Assembly (NCBI RefSeq): GCF_022179445.1
Contig: NZ_BPQU01000015.1
Span: 62,001 to 126,000 of the forward strand
Direction: 5' to 3'
Length of the DNA: 64,000 bases
DNA from: Methylobacterium mesophilicum
Lineage (GTDB): Bacteria; Pseudomonadota; Alphaproteobacteria; Rhizobiales; Beijerinckiaceae
Under the pieces are notes generated by a model, which worked only from the letters and a program-made list of their open reading frames with translations, was not told the origin of the DNA and searched no databases. This document shows positions 1 through 12,554 of this stretch, piece by piece; position 1 is the stretch's first letter; each line of letters starts with the position of its first letter. The position numbers and the translations under genes were made by a program.

Positions 1-288
1 CTGCGCTTTACTGCGGATGCGGCGGCGGAACTTGAGCGTGTGCTCTCGGAGATCGCGCAGGCATCGCCTCAAGGGGCACGACGCGTTCAGGGCCGGATCC
101 AGATTGTCCTCGATTTCCTTATGGATCAGCCGAGAAGCGGCCGGTTGACGAGCCTAAAAAATCTGCGGTGCATCGCAGTGCGACCCTACCCGTATTTAAT
201 TTTCTACGAGGCTTCCGATGACGAAGTCGTCATCATCGGAATCCGCCATGGTGCCCGTGCCCCCTCCTCGATGCCGGGAGCGCCGTGA
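1..288 (+). CDS. ParE/RelE-type toxin, 5' end missing
   Basis: The reading frame is open from base 1, so the gene begins before the window; about 95 residues are visible. The frame before the first internal ATG (position 40) already reads like the start of a ParE toxin (LRFTADAAAELERVLSEIAQ), so that ATG is not the start. The body has the usual layout: a helical hairpin, then the strand segment LKNLRCIAVRPYPYLIFYEA and a final strand ending VIIGIRHGAR. ParE toxins usually poison DNA gyrase and are neutralised by a ParD antitoxin. That partner would lie just upstream, outside the window. The family call is by pattern only. Confidence 0.75.
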   Translation: MRFTADAAAELERVLSEIAQASPQGARRVQGRIQIVLDFLMDQPRSGRLTSLKNLRCIAVRPYPYLIFYEASDDEVVIIGIRHGARAPSSMPGAP

Positions 289-402
289 CGCGCGGTCGGG
301 CCGATCGGGCGTTCAGATCTGACCGGCGCTTCGGCCGGCGATCGCATCCTAATCTTTGGACGTTCGGTGCGAGCCGGACGTCCCGCCAGCCTCGGAGTCA
401 CC

Positions 403-729
403 ATGGCCTTCACCTGCACGATCCCCGCAGTGCCCACGATCCAGCAGGACGACGCCACGGTCCGGATCACCCGCTGGGACTTTCCGCCCGGGTCGGTGAC
501 CGGCTGGCACGAGCACGGCTGGCCGTATTTCGTGGTGATGCTGGTCGAGGGCGTGCTGCGCGTCCATGACGGCGCGGCGGTCAGCGAGACCCTGCTGGCG
601 GCCGGGCAATCCTACATGCGGCCGGCCGGGATCCGGCACGACGTCATGAACGGGTCGGAGCATCCGATCGCGTTCATCGAGATCGAGGTGAAGCGCCCCG
701 ATGCGCTTGTGACAATGCCCGAGGCCTGA
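403..729 (+). CDS. small cupin-domain protein
   Basis: A 108-residue single-domain cupin. The ATG at 403 is preceded by GGAG at 393-396 and opens directly into the fold, so it is preferred over the in-frame codon at 367. The first cupin motif reads GWHEHGWPYFVVMLVEG and supplies two metal-type His plus an acidic residue. The second reads GQSYMRPAGIRHDVMNG and supplies the final His. Such proteins are often metal-binding enzymes or ligand sensors; nothing here fixes a substrate. It converges on the transpeptidase gene that follows, with a shared hairpin between them. Confidence 0.75.
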   Translation: MAFTCTIPAVPTIQQDDATVRITRWDFPPGSVTGWHEHGWPYFVVMLVEGVLRVHDGAAVSETLLAAGQSYMRPAGIRHDVMNGSEHPIAFIEIEVKRPDALVTMPEA

Positions 730-733
730 ACGC

Positions 734-760
734 AAAAGGGCCGACCTCGCGGCCGGCCCT
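734..760 (-). terminator. Rho-independent terminator for the leftward L,D-transpeptidase gene
   Basis: The arms AGGGCCGACC (737-746) and GGCCGGCCCT (751-760) form a 10-bp stem with one mismatch and a 4-base loop. Read leftward the stem is followed by TTTT. It lies between two convergent genes and could serve both, but the U-tract favours the leftward one. Confidence 0.65.
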
Positions 761-780
761 GAACGAAAAGTCCCAAAAAA

Positions 781-1440
781 TCAGCGCTGTACGATGACCT
801 TCGTGCCGACCTTGGCGCGGGTGTAGAGGTCGGTGACGTCGTCGTTGGTCATGCGGATGCAGCCCGAGGAGACGGCGGTGCCGATGGTCTCCGGCTCGTT
901 CGAGCCGTGGATCCGGTAGATCGAGCCGCCGAGATACATGGCGCGGGCGCCGAGGGGGTTCTCGAGGCCGCCCTTCATGTAGCGCGGCAGGTCTGGCCGG
1001 CGGCGCAGCATGGTCGACGGCGGACGCCAATCCGGCCACTCGCGCTTCATCGTGATGGTCTGCACGCCGCCCCAGGTGAAGCCCGGACGGCCGACGCCGA
1101 CGCCGTAGCGCAGGGCCTGGCCGCCGCCCATCACGTAATAGAGCCGCCGCTCGGCCGTGGAGACCACGATCGTGCCGGCGCCGTAGGGGCCGCTATACGC
1201 CACGGTCTCGCGCGGGATCGCCGACATCTGCGGCACCGCCGCGTCCATGGGGTCGGCCGGGTTGAGGGAGGCGTTGGCCACCGGCACCGCCACGGTCTCG
1301 ATGGCCTGCGGGCGCACCCGCACGGACAGCGCATCGTTCAGAGGCTGACGGGTCAGCGGGTCGATCTCGTAGGCGAACGCCGGCGCGGTGCAGGCGACCG
1401 CGCCGAAGAGCCCGACGAGGGCGGGAAGGAAACGACGCAT
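781..1440 (-). CDS. exported L,D-transpeptidase (YkuD domain), short form
   Basis: 219 residues. The start at 1440 opens a clear signal peptide (MRRFLPALVGLFGAVACTAP, then AFA) and has an AGAGG ribosome site; the longer open frame upstream runs through repeat B1 and is not coding. The YkuD domain occupies the C-terminal half, with catalytic His about residue 178 (RIHGSNEPETIG) and Cys about residue 194 (SSGCIRM), the spacing expected for the family. These periplasmic enzymes make 3-3 peptidoglycan cross-links or attach proteins to peptidoglycan, and are prominent in polar-growing Rhizobiales. A second, much larger homologue lies at 20.5 kb. Confidence 0.9.
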   Translation of the reverse strand: MRRFLPALVGLFGAVACTAPAFAYEIDPLTRQPLNDALSVRVRPQAIETVAVPVANASLNPADPMDAAVPQMSAIPRETVAYSGPYGAGTIVVSTAERRLYYVMGGGQALRYGVGVGRPGFTWGGVQTITMKREWPDWRPPSTMLRRRPDLPRYMKGGLENPLGARAMYLGGSIYRIHGSNEPETIGTAVSSGCIRMTNDDVTDLYTRAKVGTKVIVQR

Positions 1441-1738
1441 CAAAGCCTCTCGGGGCAGGCGCGAAATGGAGTGGGAACGCAGCGAATTACCGGGGCACGA
1501 TGCCGTGCCGATCCTCGCCAAGGGGTAAACGCTCGCGTCCCAAAACCAAGCCTCAAACCGCCCCGCTCGGCCGGTTCCGCCCCTCCGTGACTCGATGGCA
1601 ACACTGTGGCAGCTTGGCCATAAGCGCGGGGGATGGACGAGGGCGGTCGCGCGTGTCGGCGGGCATCGAGGCAACCGCATGGGACATTGCTGGTCCCGAT
1701 CGAGGCGCGCCTTACACGGACGTTCGAACACCCTGCGT

Positions 1739-1848
1739 GTCATCCCGGGGCCGCGCGGCGGAGCCCGGGATCCATAACCGCCGAGCTCACGATCTTGCAC
1801 CGTCGGCGGCTCTGGGTTCCGGGCTCGCCTGCGGCGCCCCGGAATGAC
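1739..1848. repeat. family B palindromic repeat, copy B1
   Basis: About 110 bp with long imperfect inverted arms: GTCATCCCGGGGCCGC at the left end answers GGCGCCCCGGAATGAC at the right. Matching copies lie at 24895 and 37441. It sits between the 5' end of the transpeptidase gene and the 3' end of opgH. Confidence 0.85.
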
Positions 1849-1965
1849 AAAGCGATTTGCTCTGCCGACGTCGGCTTGCCGATCGGGGAGCAGAACCACG
1901 GGGTCACTGCGTGCCTCGGCGACTTCATGCCGGGCCATCGGCGCGGTGTTTATCCAGCCCGAAGC

Positions 1966-3936
<1,971 letters not shown>

Positions 3937-3997
3937 GGCGCGAGAAACTCGACCGTGGAAGCCTGTCGGCCGCCGCGCCGCGTACGGGCGGAAACCG
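3937..3997. promoter_or_regulatory. divergent opgH/opgG promoter interval
   Basis: Only 61 bp separate the proposed starts, so both promoters and any osmotic control site must fit here or overlap the coding 5' ends. I could not pick out confident -35/-10 boxes. A GGGCGGA run at 3987-3993 is the likely opgG ribosome site. Confidence 0.4.
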
Positions 3998-5728
3998 ATG
4001 AGCGTGGACACCGATATGCGGGGCGAGGACACGCAGCCGACCCGGCCGCACAGGCAGCCGGAGGCCGAACGGATCGATCCCCCCTCCCGACGCAGCGTTC
4101 TCAGGACGGCCCTGACCGCGGCTGCCGGCAGTATTCTACCTAGCGCTATAGATCTGAATGGCGCCCGAACATGGGCCGGACCGGCGCTTCAGCCGCAGGG
4201 ACCGGTCTCCGGGGCTTCTCAGGACGCCGCGATGACCTTCGAGACCCTGTCGGCCCAGGCCGAGCGCCTGGCCGCCGCCCCCTACGCGGCCCCGCCCAGC
4301 GAGTTGCCGCCCGCGCTGACCGGGCTGGATTACGACGGCTACCGGAGCATCGTCTTCCGGCCGTCCGAGGGGGTGCCGCTGGGCCGCCATTTCAGTGCGC
4401 AGCTGTTCCACCGCGGCTTCCTGCAGCGCAAGCGCGTGGCGCTCTACCTCCAGCCGCGCAGTGGCCCGGCCCGGCCGATCCCGTACGAGAGCCGGATGTT
4501 CGACCTCGGCGGGCGGCTCGCCGGCCAGGGTTTTCCGGCCGATCTCGGCTTCGCGGGCTTCCGCCTGCACTACGCCTTCCCGGACACGCCGGCTTGGCGG
4601 CCCAAAGGCTTCCAGGAGGAGTTTCTGGTATTTCTCGGCGCCTCCTATTTCCGGCTGCGCGCGGCCGGCCAGGAATACGGGCTCTCGGCGCGGGGGCTCT
4701 CAATCGGCACCGGTGCGCCGGAGGGCGAAGAGTTTCCCGACTTCGTCGCCCATTGGCTGTGCGAGCCGGAGCCGGAGGCGCGCAGCCTGACCGTGCTGTC
4801 GCTCCTCGACAGCCCGAGCGTGTCCGGCGCCTACCGGTTCGTGATCACCCCCGGGGACCCGGCGCGGATCGCCGTCACCGCGTCGCTCCATCCGCGTACC
4901 ACGATCCCGCGGCTCGGGCTGGCGCCGCTCACCAGCATGTTCCTGTACGGCCAGAACGGGCCCGGCGCCCGGGGCGCCAAGCCGTTCGACGACTTCCGCC
5001 CGCAGGTGCACGATTCCGACGGGCTCTGCGTCGCCACCCCGGGCGACCGGCTGTGGCGGCCGCTGGTCAACGGCCGCCGGCAGCCGCAGATCTCGGCCTT
5101 CGCGGCCAAGCCCCTCGCAGGGTTCGGGCTGCTGCAGCGGGAGCGGAGCTTTGCCGCCTATCTGGACGTGGAGGCGCGCCAGGAGGCCCGGCCCGGCCTG
5201 TGGGTGTCCCCCGATCGCGGCGACGCCTTCGCGGAGGGCGCCGTGCAGCTCTACGAGATCCCCTCGGACGAAGAGTACATGGACAACATCGTGGCGGCCT
5301 TCGCGCCGGCCGATCCGGTGCGGCCGGGCACGGCCCTGCGTCTCGCCTACGGCCTGACCACCGTGGGGGCGGAGCCGGCCGACGCGATCCCGCAGCCCGC
5401 GCTCGCCCGGGTCACCGAGACCCGGTTCGGCTCGGCCGAACGCCTGCGCCCGACCGTCCCGCCGAGGCCGGAGCGGCGGCTCTGCATGATCGATTTCGAG
5501 GGTCCGTCGCTCCCGAAGGGGCCGGACGAGACCGTCGCCGCGGAGGTCTCGGCCAGCGCCGGCACGCTGCACGAGCCGGTGGCCAACTTCGTGCCGCAGA
5601 CCGGCGGCTGGCGCATCTACGTGGAGTGGCGACCGCCCCAGCCGATGCCGGCGGGGGACATCGTGCTGCGGGCGCGGCTGGTGCGTGGGGCGAATCCCAT
5701 CAGCGAGACCTGGGACGCGGCCGTCTGA
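3998..5728 (+). CDS. opgG: periplasmic glucan biosynthesis protein OpgG/MdoG
   Basis: 576 residues. The ATG at 3998 gives an N-terminus with a twin-arginine-like export signal (SRRSVLRTALTAAAGSIL, about residues 30-47). Family-typical stretches follow: ALTGLDYDGYRSIVFRP, then the FHRGFLQRKRVALYLQP region, QVHDSDGLC in the middle and an Ig-like C-terminal domain. OpgG works in the periplasm on glucan backbone release and branching and is required together with OpgH. In enterobacteria the pair is an opgGH operon; here the two genes are divergent. An alternative ATG at 3935 would overlap opgH and lacks a ribosome site. Confidence 0.92.
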   Translation: MSVDTDMRGEDTQPTRPHRQPEAERIDPPSRRSVLRTALTAAAGSILPSAIDLNGARTWAGPALQPQGPVSGASQDAAMTFETLSAQAERLAAAPYAAPPSELPPALTGLDYDGYRSIVFRPSEGVPLGRHFSAQLFHRGFLQRKRVALYLQPRSGPARPIPYESRMFDLGGRLAGQGFPADLGFAGFRLHYAFPDTPAWRPKGFQEEFLVFLGASYFRLRAAGQEYGLSARGLSIGTGAPEGEEFPDFVAHWLCEPEPEARSLTVLSLLDSPSVSGAYRFVITPGDPARIAVTASLHPRTTIPRLGLAPLTSMFLYGQNGPGARGAKPFDDFRPQVHDSDGLCVATPGDRLWRPLVNGRRQPQISAFAAKPLAGFGLLQRERSFAAYLDVEARQEARPGLWVSPDRGDAFAEGAVQLYEIPSDEEYMDNIVAAFAPADPVRPGTALRLAYGLTTVGAEPADAIPQPALARVTETRFGSAERLRPTVPPRPERRLCMIDFEGPSLPKGPDETVAAEVSASAGTLHEPVANFVPQTGGWRIYVEWRPPQPMPAGDIVLRARLVRGANPISETWDAAV

Positions 5729-5770
5729 TCTGCGGCGTTCGCACATCTTTCCATGCAGGTCGCGACGACC

Positions 5771-5867
5771 CCCCTCTCCCGTGCGGGAGAGGGTTGGGGT
5801 GAGGGATGCGACCTCTCCGGAAGAACCTGATCCCTCACCCTGTCCCTCTCCCGCACGGGAGAGGGGA
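5771..5867. repeat. family A palindromic repeat, copy A1
   Basis: About 97 bp. The left arm CCCTCTCCCGTGCGGGAGAG is itself a hairpin and is followed by GGGGTGAGGGATG; the right half carries CCTCACCC and then CCCTCTCCCGCACGGGAGAG. It lies 42 bp past the opgG stop. Confidence 0.9.
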
Positions 5868-5945
5868 CCCGCGCCCGTCCGGCAAACGGATTGTGGCTGC
5901 GGGGGGAGCGGCCCTATCTCAACCGACCGGTAGCCCGACCCGACC

Positions 5946-6146
5946 TCACGCGCTGCGCCGCTCGCGCTCCAGGCGTTTGGCGAGGCGGGTGGCGCCGTAG
6001 ACCTCGCTCAGGCGGCGGCGGGCGGCGGAGATCGGCGGCGCCTGCCGCTCGACATGGGCGGCCGCGATGACCCGCAGGGCGGCGTCGACCGAGCGCTCGA
6101 GCCGGCGTTCGGCCGAGCCGGCCACGTCCGGATACGTGTTCAGCAT
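5946..6146 (-). CDS. small conserved-looking protein of unknown function
   Basis: 66 residues from the ATG at 6146, which follows a GAGGGA ribosome site. The protein is basic and probably all-helical (AERRLERSVDAALRVIAAAH, then ISAARRRLSEVYGATRLAKR), with no signal peptide and no domain I recognise. The coding call rests on codon pattern and ribosome site. It is the nearest gene downstream of zwf on the same strand, about 120 bp away. Confidence 0.5.
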   Translation of the reverse strand: MLNTYPDVAGSAERRLERSVDAALRVIAAAHVERQAPPISAARRRLSEVYGATRLAKRLERERRSA

Positions 6147-6267
6147 GCGATGATCCCTCGTGCGGGGCCGGGCCCGCCCTCTCGCGGGGCGGTGGCCGGC
6201 GGCGGGGACCAATCTCGGCACCCGGCTTGACCGCATCAAGGCAGCTTGGCCGTAAGCCGCCGCGCCT

Positions 6268-7740
6268 TTACCGCAGCTCCTCGTGCCAGGTCCGCCCGTC
6301 GCGCTCGATCAGCGCGATGGCGGCGGTGGGCCCCCAGCTTCCGGCCGGGTAGGGCCGCGGCGCCTCCGGGCGGTCGGCCCAGGCCTTGAGCACGCCGTCG
6401 GCCCAGGCCCAGGCGGCCTCGACCTCGTCGCGGCGCATGAACAGGGTGGCGTTGCCCCGGACCACGTCCATCAGCAGGCGCTCGTAGGCGTCCGGGTAGC
6501 GCTGCTTGAAGGTCTCCTCGAAGGAGATGTCGAGGTCGGTCGGGCGCAGCCGCAGGCCGCCGGGGCCCGGATCCTTGGTCATCACCTCGAGCTTCATGCC
6601 CTCCTGCGGCTGCAGGCGGATCACGAGGCGGTTCGGCTCGCGCCCGAACGCCTCCTCGGGGAAGATCGAGAACGGCGAGGCCCGGAACTGGACCACGATC
6701 TCCGACAGCTTCTGCGGCAGGCGCTTGCCGGTGCGCAGGTAGAACGGCACCCCGGCCCAGCGCCCGGACTGGATCTCGACCTTCATGGCCACGAAGGTCT
6801 CGGTCCGGCTCTCGTGGCCGAGTTCGGCGAGGTAGCCCTCCACCGGCTTGCCGTCGACGGCGCCCGCCACGTACTGGCCGCGGACGGTGGCGAACTGGAT
6901 GTCGTGGGCGGTGATCGGCTTGAGCGCGCGCAGCACCTTCAGCTTCTCGTCGCGCACGGAATTCGCCTCGAGGTTGAGCGGGCTCTCCATGGCGGTGAGG
7001 CACAGCAGCTGCAGGATGTGGTTCTGCAGCATGTCGCGCATCGCGCCCGAGGTGTCGTAGTAGCCGGCCCGCCCCTCGACCCCCACCGTCTCGGCCACGG
7101 TGATCTGGACGTGGTCGATCACGTCCGAGGTCCAGAGCCGCTCGAAGATGGTGTTGGCGAACCGCAGGGACAGCAGGTTCTGCACCGTCTCCTTGCCGAG
7201 GTAGTGGTCGATCCGGAAGATCTGCGATTCGGGGAAGACCTCGCCGACCGCGTCGTTGATCGCGCGGGCGGATTTCAGATCCTTGCCGATCGGCTTCTCC
7301 AGCACGACCCGGGACTTCTCGCCGACGAGCCCGTGCGAGGCGAGGTTGCGGCAGATCGAGCCGTAGAGGTCGGGCGAGGTGGCGAGGTAGTAGGGCCGGA
7401 CCTGGTCGGGCCGCTCGTCGAGCTTGGCCACGAGGTCGGCCCAGCCGCTCTCGCTGGCCCCGTCCACCGCCACGTAATCCACGTGGTCGAGGAAGGCGTG
7501 GAGCGCGTCCTCGGCGAGGTCCGAGGCGGGCACGAAGCGCTTGAGGGCGTCCCGGGCATGCTCGCGGAACGCGTCCGTCGACAGGTCAGAGCGCGAGGCG
7601 CCGATGATTCGGCTGGTCTGCGGGATCTGCCCGTCCCGGAACCGGTAGAACAGCGCCGGCAGCAGCTTGCGCGCCGTGAGATCGCCGGTGGCGCCGAACA
7701 CGACGCAGTCGAACGAGGCAACGGGGATGATCGTGGCCAA
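6268..7740 (-). CDS. zwf: glucose-6-phosphate 1-dehydrogenase
   Basis: 490 residues, the usual length. It oxidises glucose 6-phosphate to 6-phosphogluconolactone with NAD(P)+, feeding the pentose-phosphate and Entner-Doudoroff routes. The N-terminal dinucleotide fold carries GATGDLTARKLLPAL and the active-site signature RIDHYLGKETVQNLL has its His near residue 179. Start MATIIPVASFDCVVFG is family-like. No pgl or edd gene is adjacent, so this copy stands alone. Confidence 0.95.
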   Translation of the reverse strand: MATIIPVASFDCVVFGATGDLTARKLLPALFYRFRDGQIPQTSRIIGASRSDLSTDAFREHARDALKRFVPASDLAEDALHAFLDHVDYVAVDGASESGWADLVAKLDERPDQVRPYYLATSPDLYGSICRNLASHGLVGEKSRVVLEKPIGKDLKSARAINDAVGEVFPESQIFRIDHYLGKETVQNLLSLRFANTIFERLWTSDVIDHVQITVAETVGVEGRAGYYDTSGAMRDMLQNHILQLLCLTAMESPLNLEANSVRDEKLKVLRALKPITAHDIQFATVRGQYVAGAVDGKPVEGYLAELGHESRTETFVAMKVEIQSGRWAGVPFYLRTGKRLPQKLSEIVVQFRASPFSIFPEEAFGREPNRLVIRLQPQEGMKLEVMTKDPGPGGLRLRPTDLDISFEETFKQRYPDAYERLLMDVVRGNATLFMRRDEVEAAWAWADGVLKAWADRPEAPRPYPAGSWGPTAAIALIERDGRTWHEELR

Positions 7741-7907
7741 AAGAGCGGCTCCCTGGTGTCGTGCGCGGGTGCAGCGCGGCGGGCGCGCCGCACTGACCTA
7801 ACCTGGGTGCAAACGCTTCGCCAGACGAGGGGGGACCGTCAGCAAGGTCCGCGGCGCATGCCTCCGGATGAAGAGCTGAACGCCGGCTCGGTCCGATGCA
7901 GGCCCGT

Positions 7908-7936
7908 CATTGCAGCGCAGCGAAGCAACCCAGGCC
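7908..7936. repeat. family C repeat, single arm (C1)
   Basis: The sequence GTCATTGCAGCGCAGCGAAG followed by CAACCCAGG matches one arm of the family C element at 54708. The opposite arm is not evident, so this looks like a decayed copy between the PmtA-like gene and zwf. Confidence 0.6.
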
Positions 7937-7987
7937 TCCGCGCGGCGCGGCGTTCCGCTGGGACAGCTGGTGGCGACAAGAGGTGTC

Positions 7988-8689
7988 CTACGGCCGGCGA
8001 TACACCCAGACTCGCGCGGGCGGCAGGTTCAGCCAGACCCGGTTCGAGCGGTCGGCCGTGTAGCTGCCGGCCTCGCAGCGGGCCGGGATCGGCGGCACCA
8101 CCGCGTAGGTGAACTGCACGAACGGCGCGCCCGGCTGCATCAGGTCGTGGGCGGCGTTGAGCAGGTCGAGACGCTGCTCCAGCGGCTTGGTGAACAGCGG
8201 CAGGCTCGAGATCGTCGCCGCGGCGGGCTGGGCCAGCGCCGTCTTGAGGGTCGCACGCATGTCGTAGGCATCGCCGCGGATGACGGTCACGCCCGGGAAG
8301 CGGCGTGTCAGCAGGCGGCAGAAATCCGGGTTGAACTCCACCAGGATCAGGCGCGAGGGCGCGATGCCCCGGCGGATCAGCGCCTCCGTGACCGGTCCCG
8401 TGCCGGGGCCGAGTTCGACCACCGGGCCTTCGCGGCGCGGATCGACGTAGGACGCCATGGTCCGGGCCAGCATCTTGCCAGACGGGGTCACGGCGCCGGT
8501 GACGAGCGGCCGCTCGAACCAGGACCGGAGGAAGCGGGCTTCGTCCTCCAGGGGGTCGCGCCGCGGCCCAAGATGGTCACCCCTGGCGGCAGGGGCCTTC
8601 GCACTGGGACGGCGGAGCGGCGGCAAGTCCTGGATTCCTCGAAGCCGATGGGAATGGAAGGCTAAGGCAACGCGCCGTCTTACAGTCAA
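7988..8689 (-). CDS. pmtA: PmtA-type phospholipid N-methyltransferase (class I SAM-dependent)
   Basis: Up to 233 residues. The SAM-binding motif is VVELGPGTGPVTEALIRRGI, followed by LILVEFNPDFCRLL, the arrangement of rhizobial PmtA enzymes that methylate phosphatidylethanolamine towards phosphatidylcholine. The C-terminal segment FVQFTYAVVPPIP also fits. The start is uncertain: the longest frame opens at a TTG (8689), and about 45 residues precede recognisable homology at DEARFLRSWFERP. It lies directly downstream of dnaJ on the same strand, an arrangement I associate with Methylobacterium. Confidence 0.75.
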   Translation of the reverse strand: MTVRRRVALAFHSHRLRGIQDLPPLRRPSAKAPAARGDHLGPRRDPLEDEARFLRSWFERPLVTGAVTPSGKMLARTMASYVDPRREGPVVELGPGTGPVTEALIRRGIAPSRLILVEFNPDFCRLLTRRFPGVTVIRGDAYDMRATLKTALAQPAAATISSLPLFTKPLEQRLDLLNAAHDLMQPGAPFVQFTYAVVPPIPARCEAGSYTADRSNRVWLNLPPARVWVYRRP

Positions 8690-8827
8690 GCCGGCCCGGC
8701 GCCTAGGGTAAGCATGCCACGCTCGCCGGATGCATAACGGGCGTGCGCGGGTTCGGATCCGGCCCGACCCGCGCGCCGCCGACCGGGATGCCGGTTCGGC
8801 CTCGGCGAGCGCGTCGGATCGGCGATC

Positions 8828-9970
8828 CTAGGGTCGAACGGCGCTGCCGAAGAAGTCCCGCACCTTGGCGAAGAAGCCGGCCGATTCCGGGTGGTTCTCC
8901 GGCGAGGCCGACTGATCGAACTCCTGCAGCAGCTCGCGCTGGCGCTTGGTCAGGTTCTGCGGGGTCTCGACGAAGACCTGGATGTAGAGGTCGCCGACCT
9001 CCCGGGAGCGGAGCACCGGCATGCCCTTGCCCTTGATCCGGAACTGCTTGGCTGTCTGCGTCCCGGCCGGGATCCGCACCTGGGTCTGCGAGCCGTCGAT
9101 CACCGGCACGGTGATCTCGCCCGCGAGGGCCGCGGTCACCATCGAGATCGGCACCCGGCAGAACAGGTCGGCGCCGTCGCGCTGGAAGAACTCGTGCTGC
9201 TTGATCGACAGGAACACGTAGAGGTCCCCGGGCGGGCCGCCGCGCAGGCCGCTCTCGCCCTCGCCGGCCAGCCGGATGCGCAGGCCGTCATCGACGCCCG
9301 CCGGCACGTTGATCGAGAGCGTGCGCTCGCGGTTGACCCGGCCGGCGCCCTGGCAGGTGGCGCAGGGGTCGTCGACGATCTCGCCGCGGCCGTGGCAGTT
9401 CGGGCAGGTCCGCTCGATGGCGAAGAAGCCTTGCGCGGCCCGGACCCGGCCGTAGCCCGCGCAGGTCGGGCAGGCGCGCGGCTTCGAGCCCGGCTTGGCG
9501 CCCGAGCCGTCGCAGGCTTCGCAGGTCACCGAGGTCGGGATCCGGATCGTCTCGGCCTTGCCGATGAAGGCCTCTTCGAGGGTGATCTCGAGGTTGTAGC
9601 GCAGGTCGGAGCCGCGCTCGCGGCCCGGGGTCCCGCCGCCGCGGCCGCGCTGGGCGCCGCCCCGGCCGTCGCCGAAGAAGTTGTCGAAGATGTCCGACAT
9701 GAAGTCGCCGAACTCGTTGCCGAATCCGGGGCCGCCCGCACCCTGGCTGAAGGCGGCGTGGCCGAACTTGTCGTAGGCCGCGCGCTTCTGCCCGTCCGAG
9801 AGGCACTGATAGGCCTCGTTCAATTCCTTGAACTTGATCTCGGCTTCCTTGTCGCCGGGATTGCGGTCGGGATGATAGGTCATCGCGAGCTTGCGGAAGG
9901 CGACCTTCAGCTCACCTTCCGTTGCGGTCTTGGCGCATCCCAGGATCTCGTAATAGTCCCGCTTCGACAT
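8828..9970 (-). CDS. dnaJ: chaperone DnaJ (Hsp40)
   Basis: 380 residues, full length. The N-terminal J-domain contains the HPD motif ([14 protein letters not shown]), followed by a Gly/Phe-rich linker. Four zinc-binding repeats follow: [24 protein letters not shown] and CATCQGAG, so both zinc sites are intact. The C-terminal substrate-binding domains end at SAVRP. DnaJ delivers unfolded clients to DnaK and stimulates its ATPase. It is downstream of dnaK on the same strand, 277 bp away, so co-transcription must read through the hairpin at 10201. Confidence 0.97.
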   Translation of the reverse strand: MSKRDYYEILGCAKTATEGELKVAFRKLAMTYHPDRNPGDKEAEIKFKELNEAYQCLSDGQKRAAYDKFGHAAFSQGAGGPGFGNEFGDFMSDIFDNFFGDGRGGAQRGRGGGTPGRERGSDLRYNLEITLEEAFIGKAETIRIPTSVTCEACDGSGAKPGSKPRACPTCAGYGRVRAAQGFFAIERTCPNCHGRGEIVDDPCATCQGAGRVNRERTLSINVPAGVDDGLRIRLAGEGESGLRGGPPGDLYVFLSIKQHEFFQRDGADLFCRVPISMVTAALAGEITVPVIDGSQTQVRIPAGTQTAKQFRIKGKGMPVLRSREVGDLYIQVFVETPQNLTKRQRELLQEFDQSASPENHPESAGFFAKVRDFFGSAVRP

Positions 9971-10200
9971 CCCACCCAGTCTCCGGACACTCAGAAGGCG
10001 CTGTGTTCCCTGGACCAGTCCCCCGAGCCCGCCGGGGCGGGCCGTTCAGGGGGCGGTCTCGAGCAGGGTGAGCGGGCCGAGGCATCGCCGCGATCGTGGC
10101 GACCCCGGCGCTCTAGCATGAGCCGGCCGGTCCGAGGCTGAATTCGGACGATATCCGGGTCCTGCGGCGCCCGCGCAACAGCGCGTCTCACAAGCAGAGG

Positions 10201-10224
10201 CGGGGCCGGATCGCTCCGGCCCCG
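10201..10224 (-). terminator. hairpin between dnaK and dnaJ
   Basis: A perfect 10-bp stem (CGGGGCCGGA / TCCGGCCCCG) with loop TCGC starts 24 bp past the dnaK stop. Read leftward there is no U-tract after it, so it may be a partial terminator or an mRNA 3'-end stabiliser that sets a dnaK:dnaJ ratio. Confidence 0.5.
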
Positions 10225-10247
10225 CGCGGTCCTGTCGAAACGACGCC

Positions 10248-12164
<1,917 letters not shown>

Positions 12165-12554
12165 GGTGGGATCCCTCTTTTCGTCGCGTTCAAGCAGACC
12201 GCCGAGCCCCGAAGCAGCTCGGCCCATGGCGGATGAGTGTGTGATGTGAGTATGGGACCCGGGCCGGATCAAGGGCCGTGAACGGCTGAAATCCAGCGCG
12301 TAATCCCGCGTCGAGGGCGATATAAGAACCCCCGGACGGGCTCGCAAGGCAAAGCCGGCGCGTTGGCCCCGGCGATCGGACTTTCTGCCAAGGCTTTGTT
12401 CTGCCTCAAAAATCCCTTCGTGGCGCCCGCATTGCCCGAATGGCGTCGACGGATTTTGTTGCTCCGCTGCCACGTCAAGGCCATCGATGGCGTGTTAACG
12501 GTTCGACAAGGGGTTGAGCGTGGCCCCGCCACCTCATCCTCCCGTCAGAGCCCG

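Noticed and set aside
12246..12273. sigma-32-like promoter upstream of dnaK (CTTGATC ... CCCATACT on the minus strand)
   Set aside because: The two boxes resemble the heat-shock consensus, but the spacer is about 10 bp, several bases too short.
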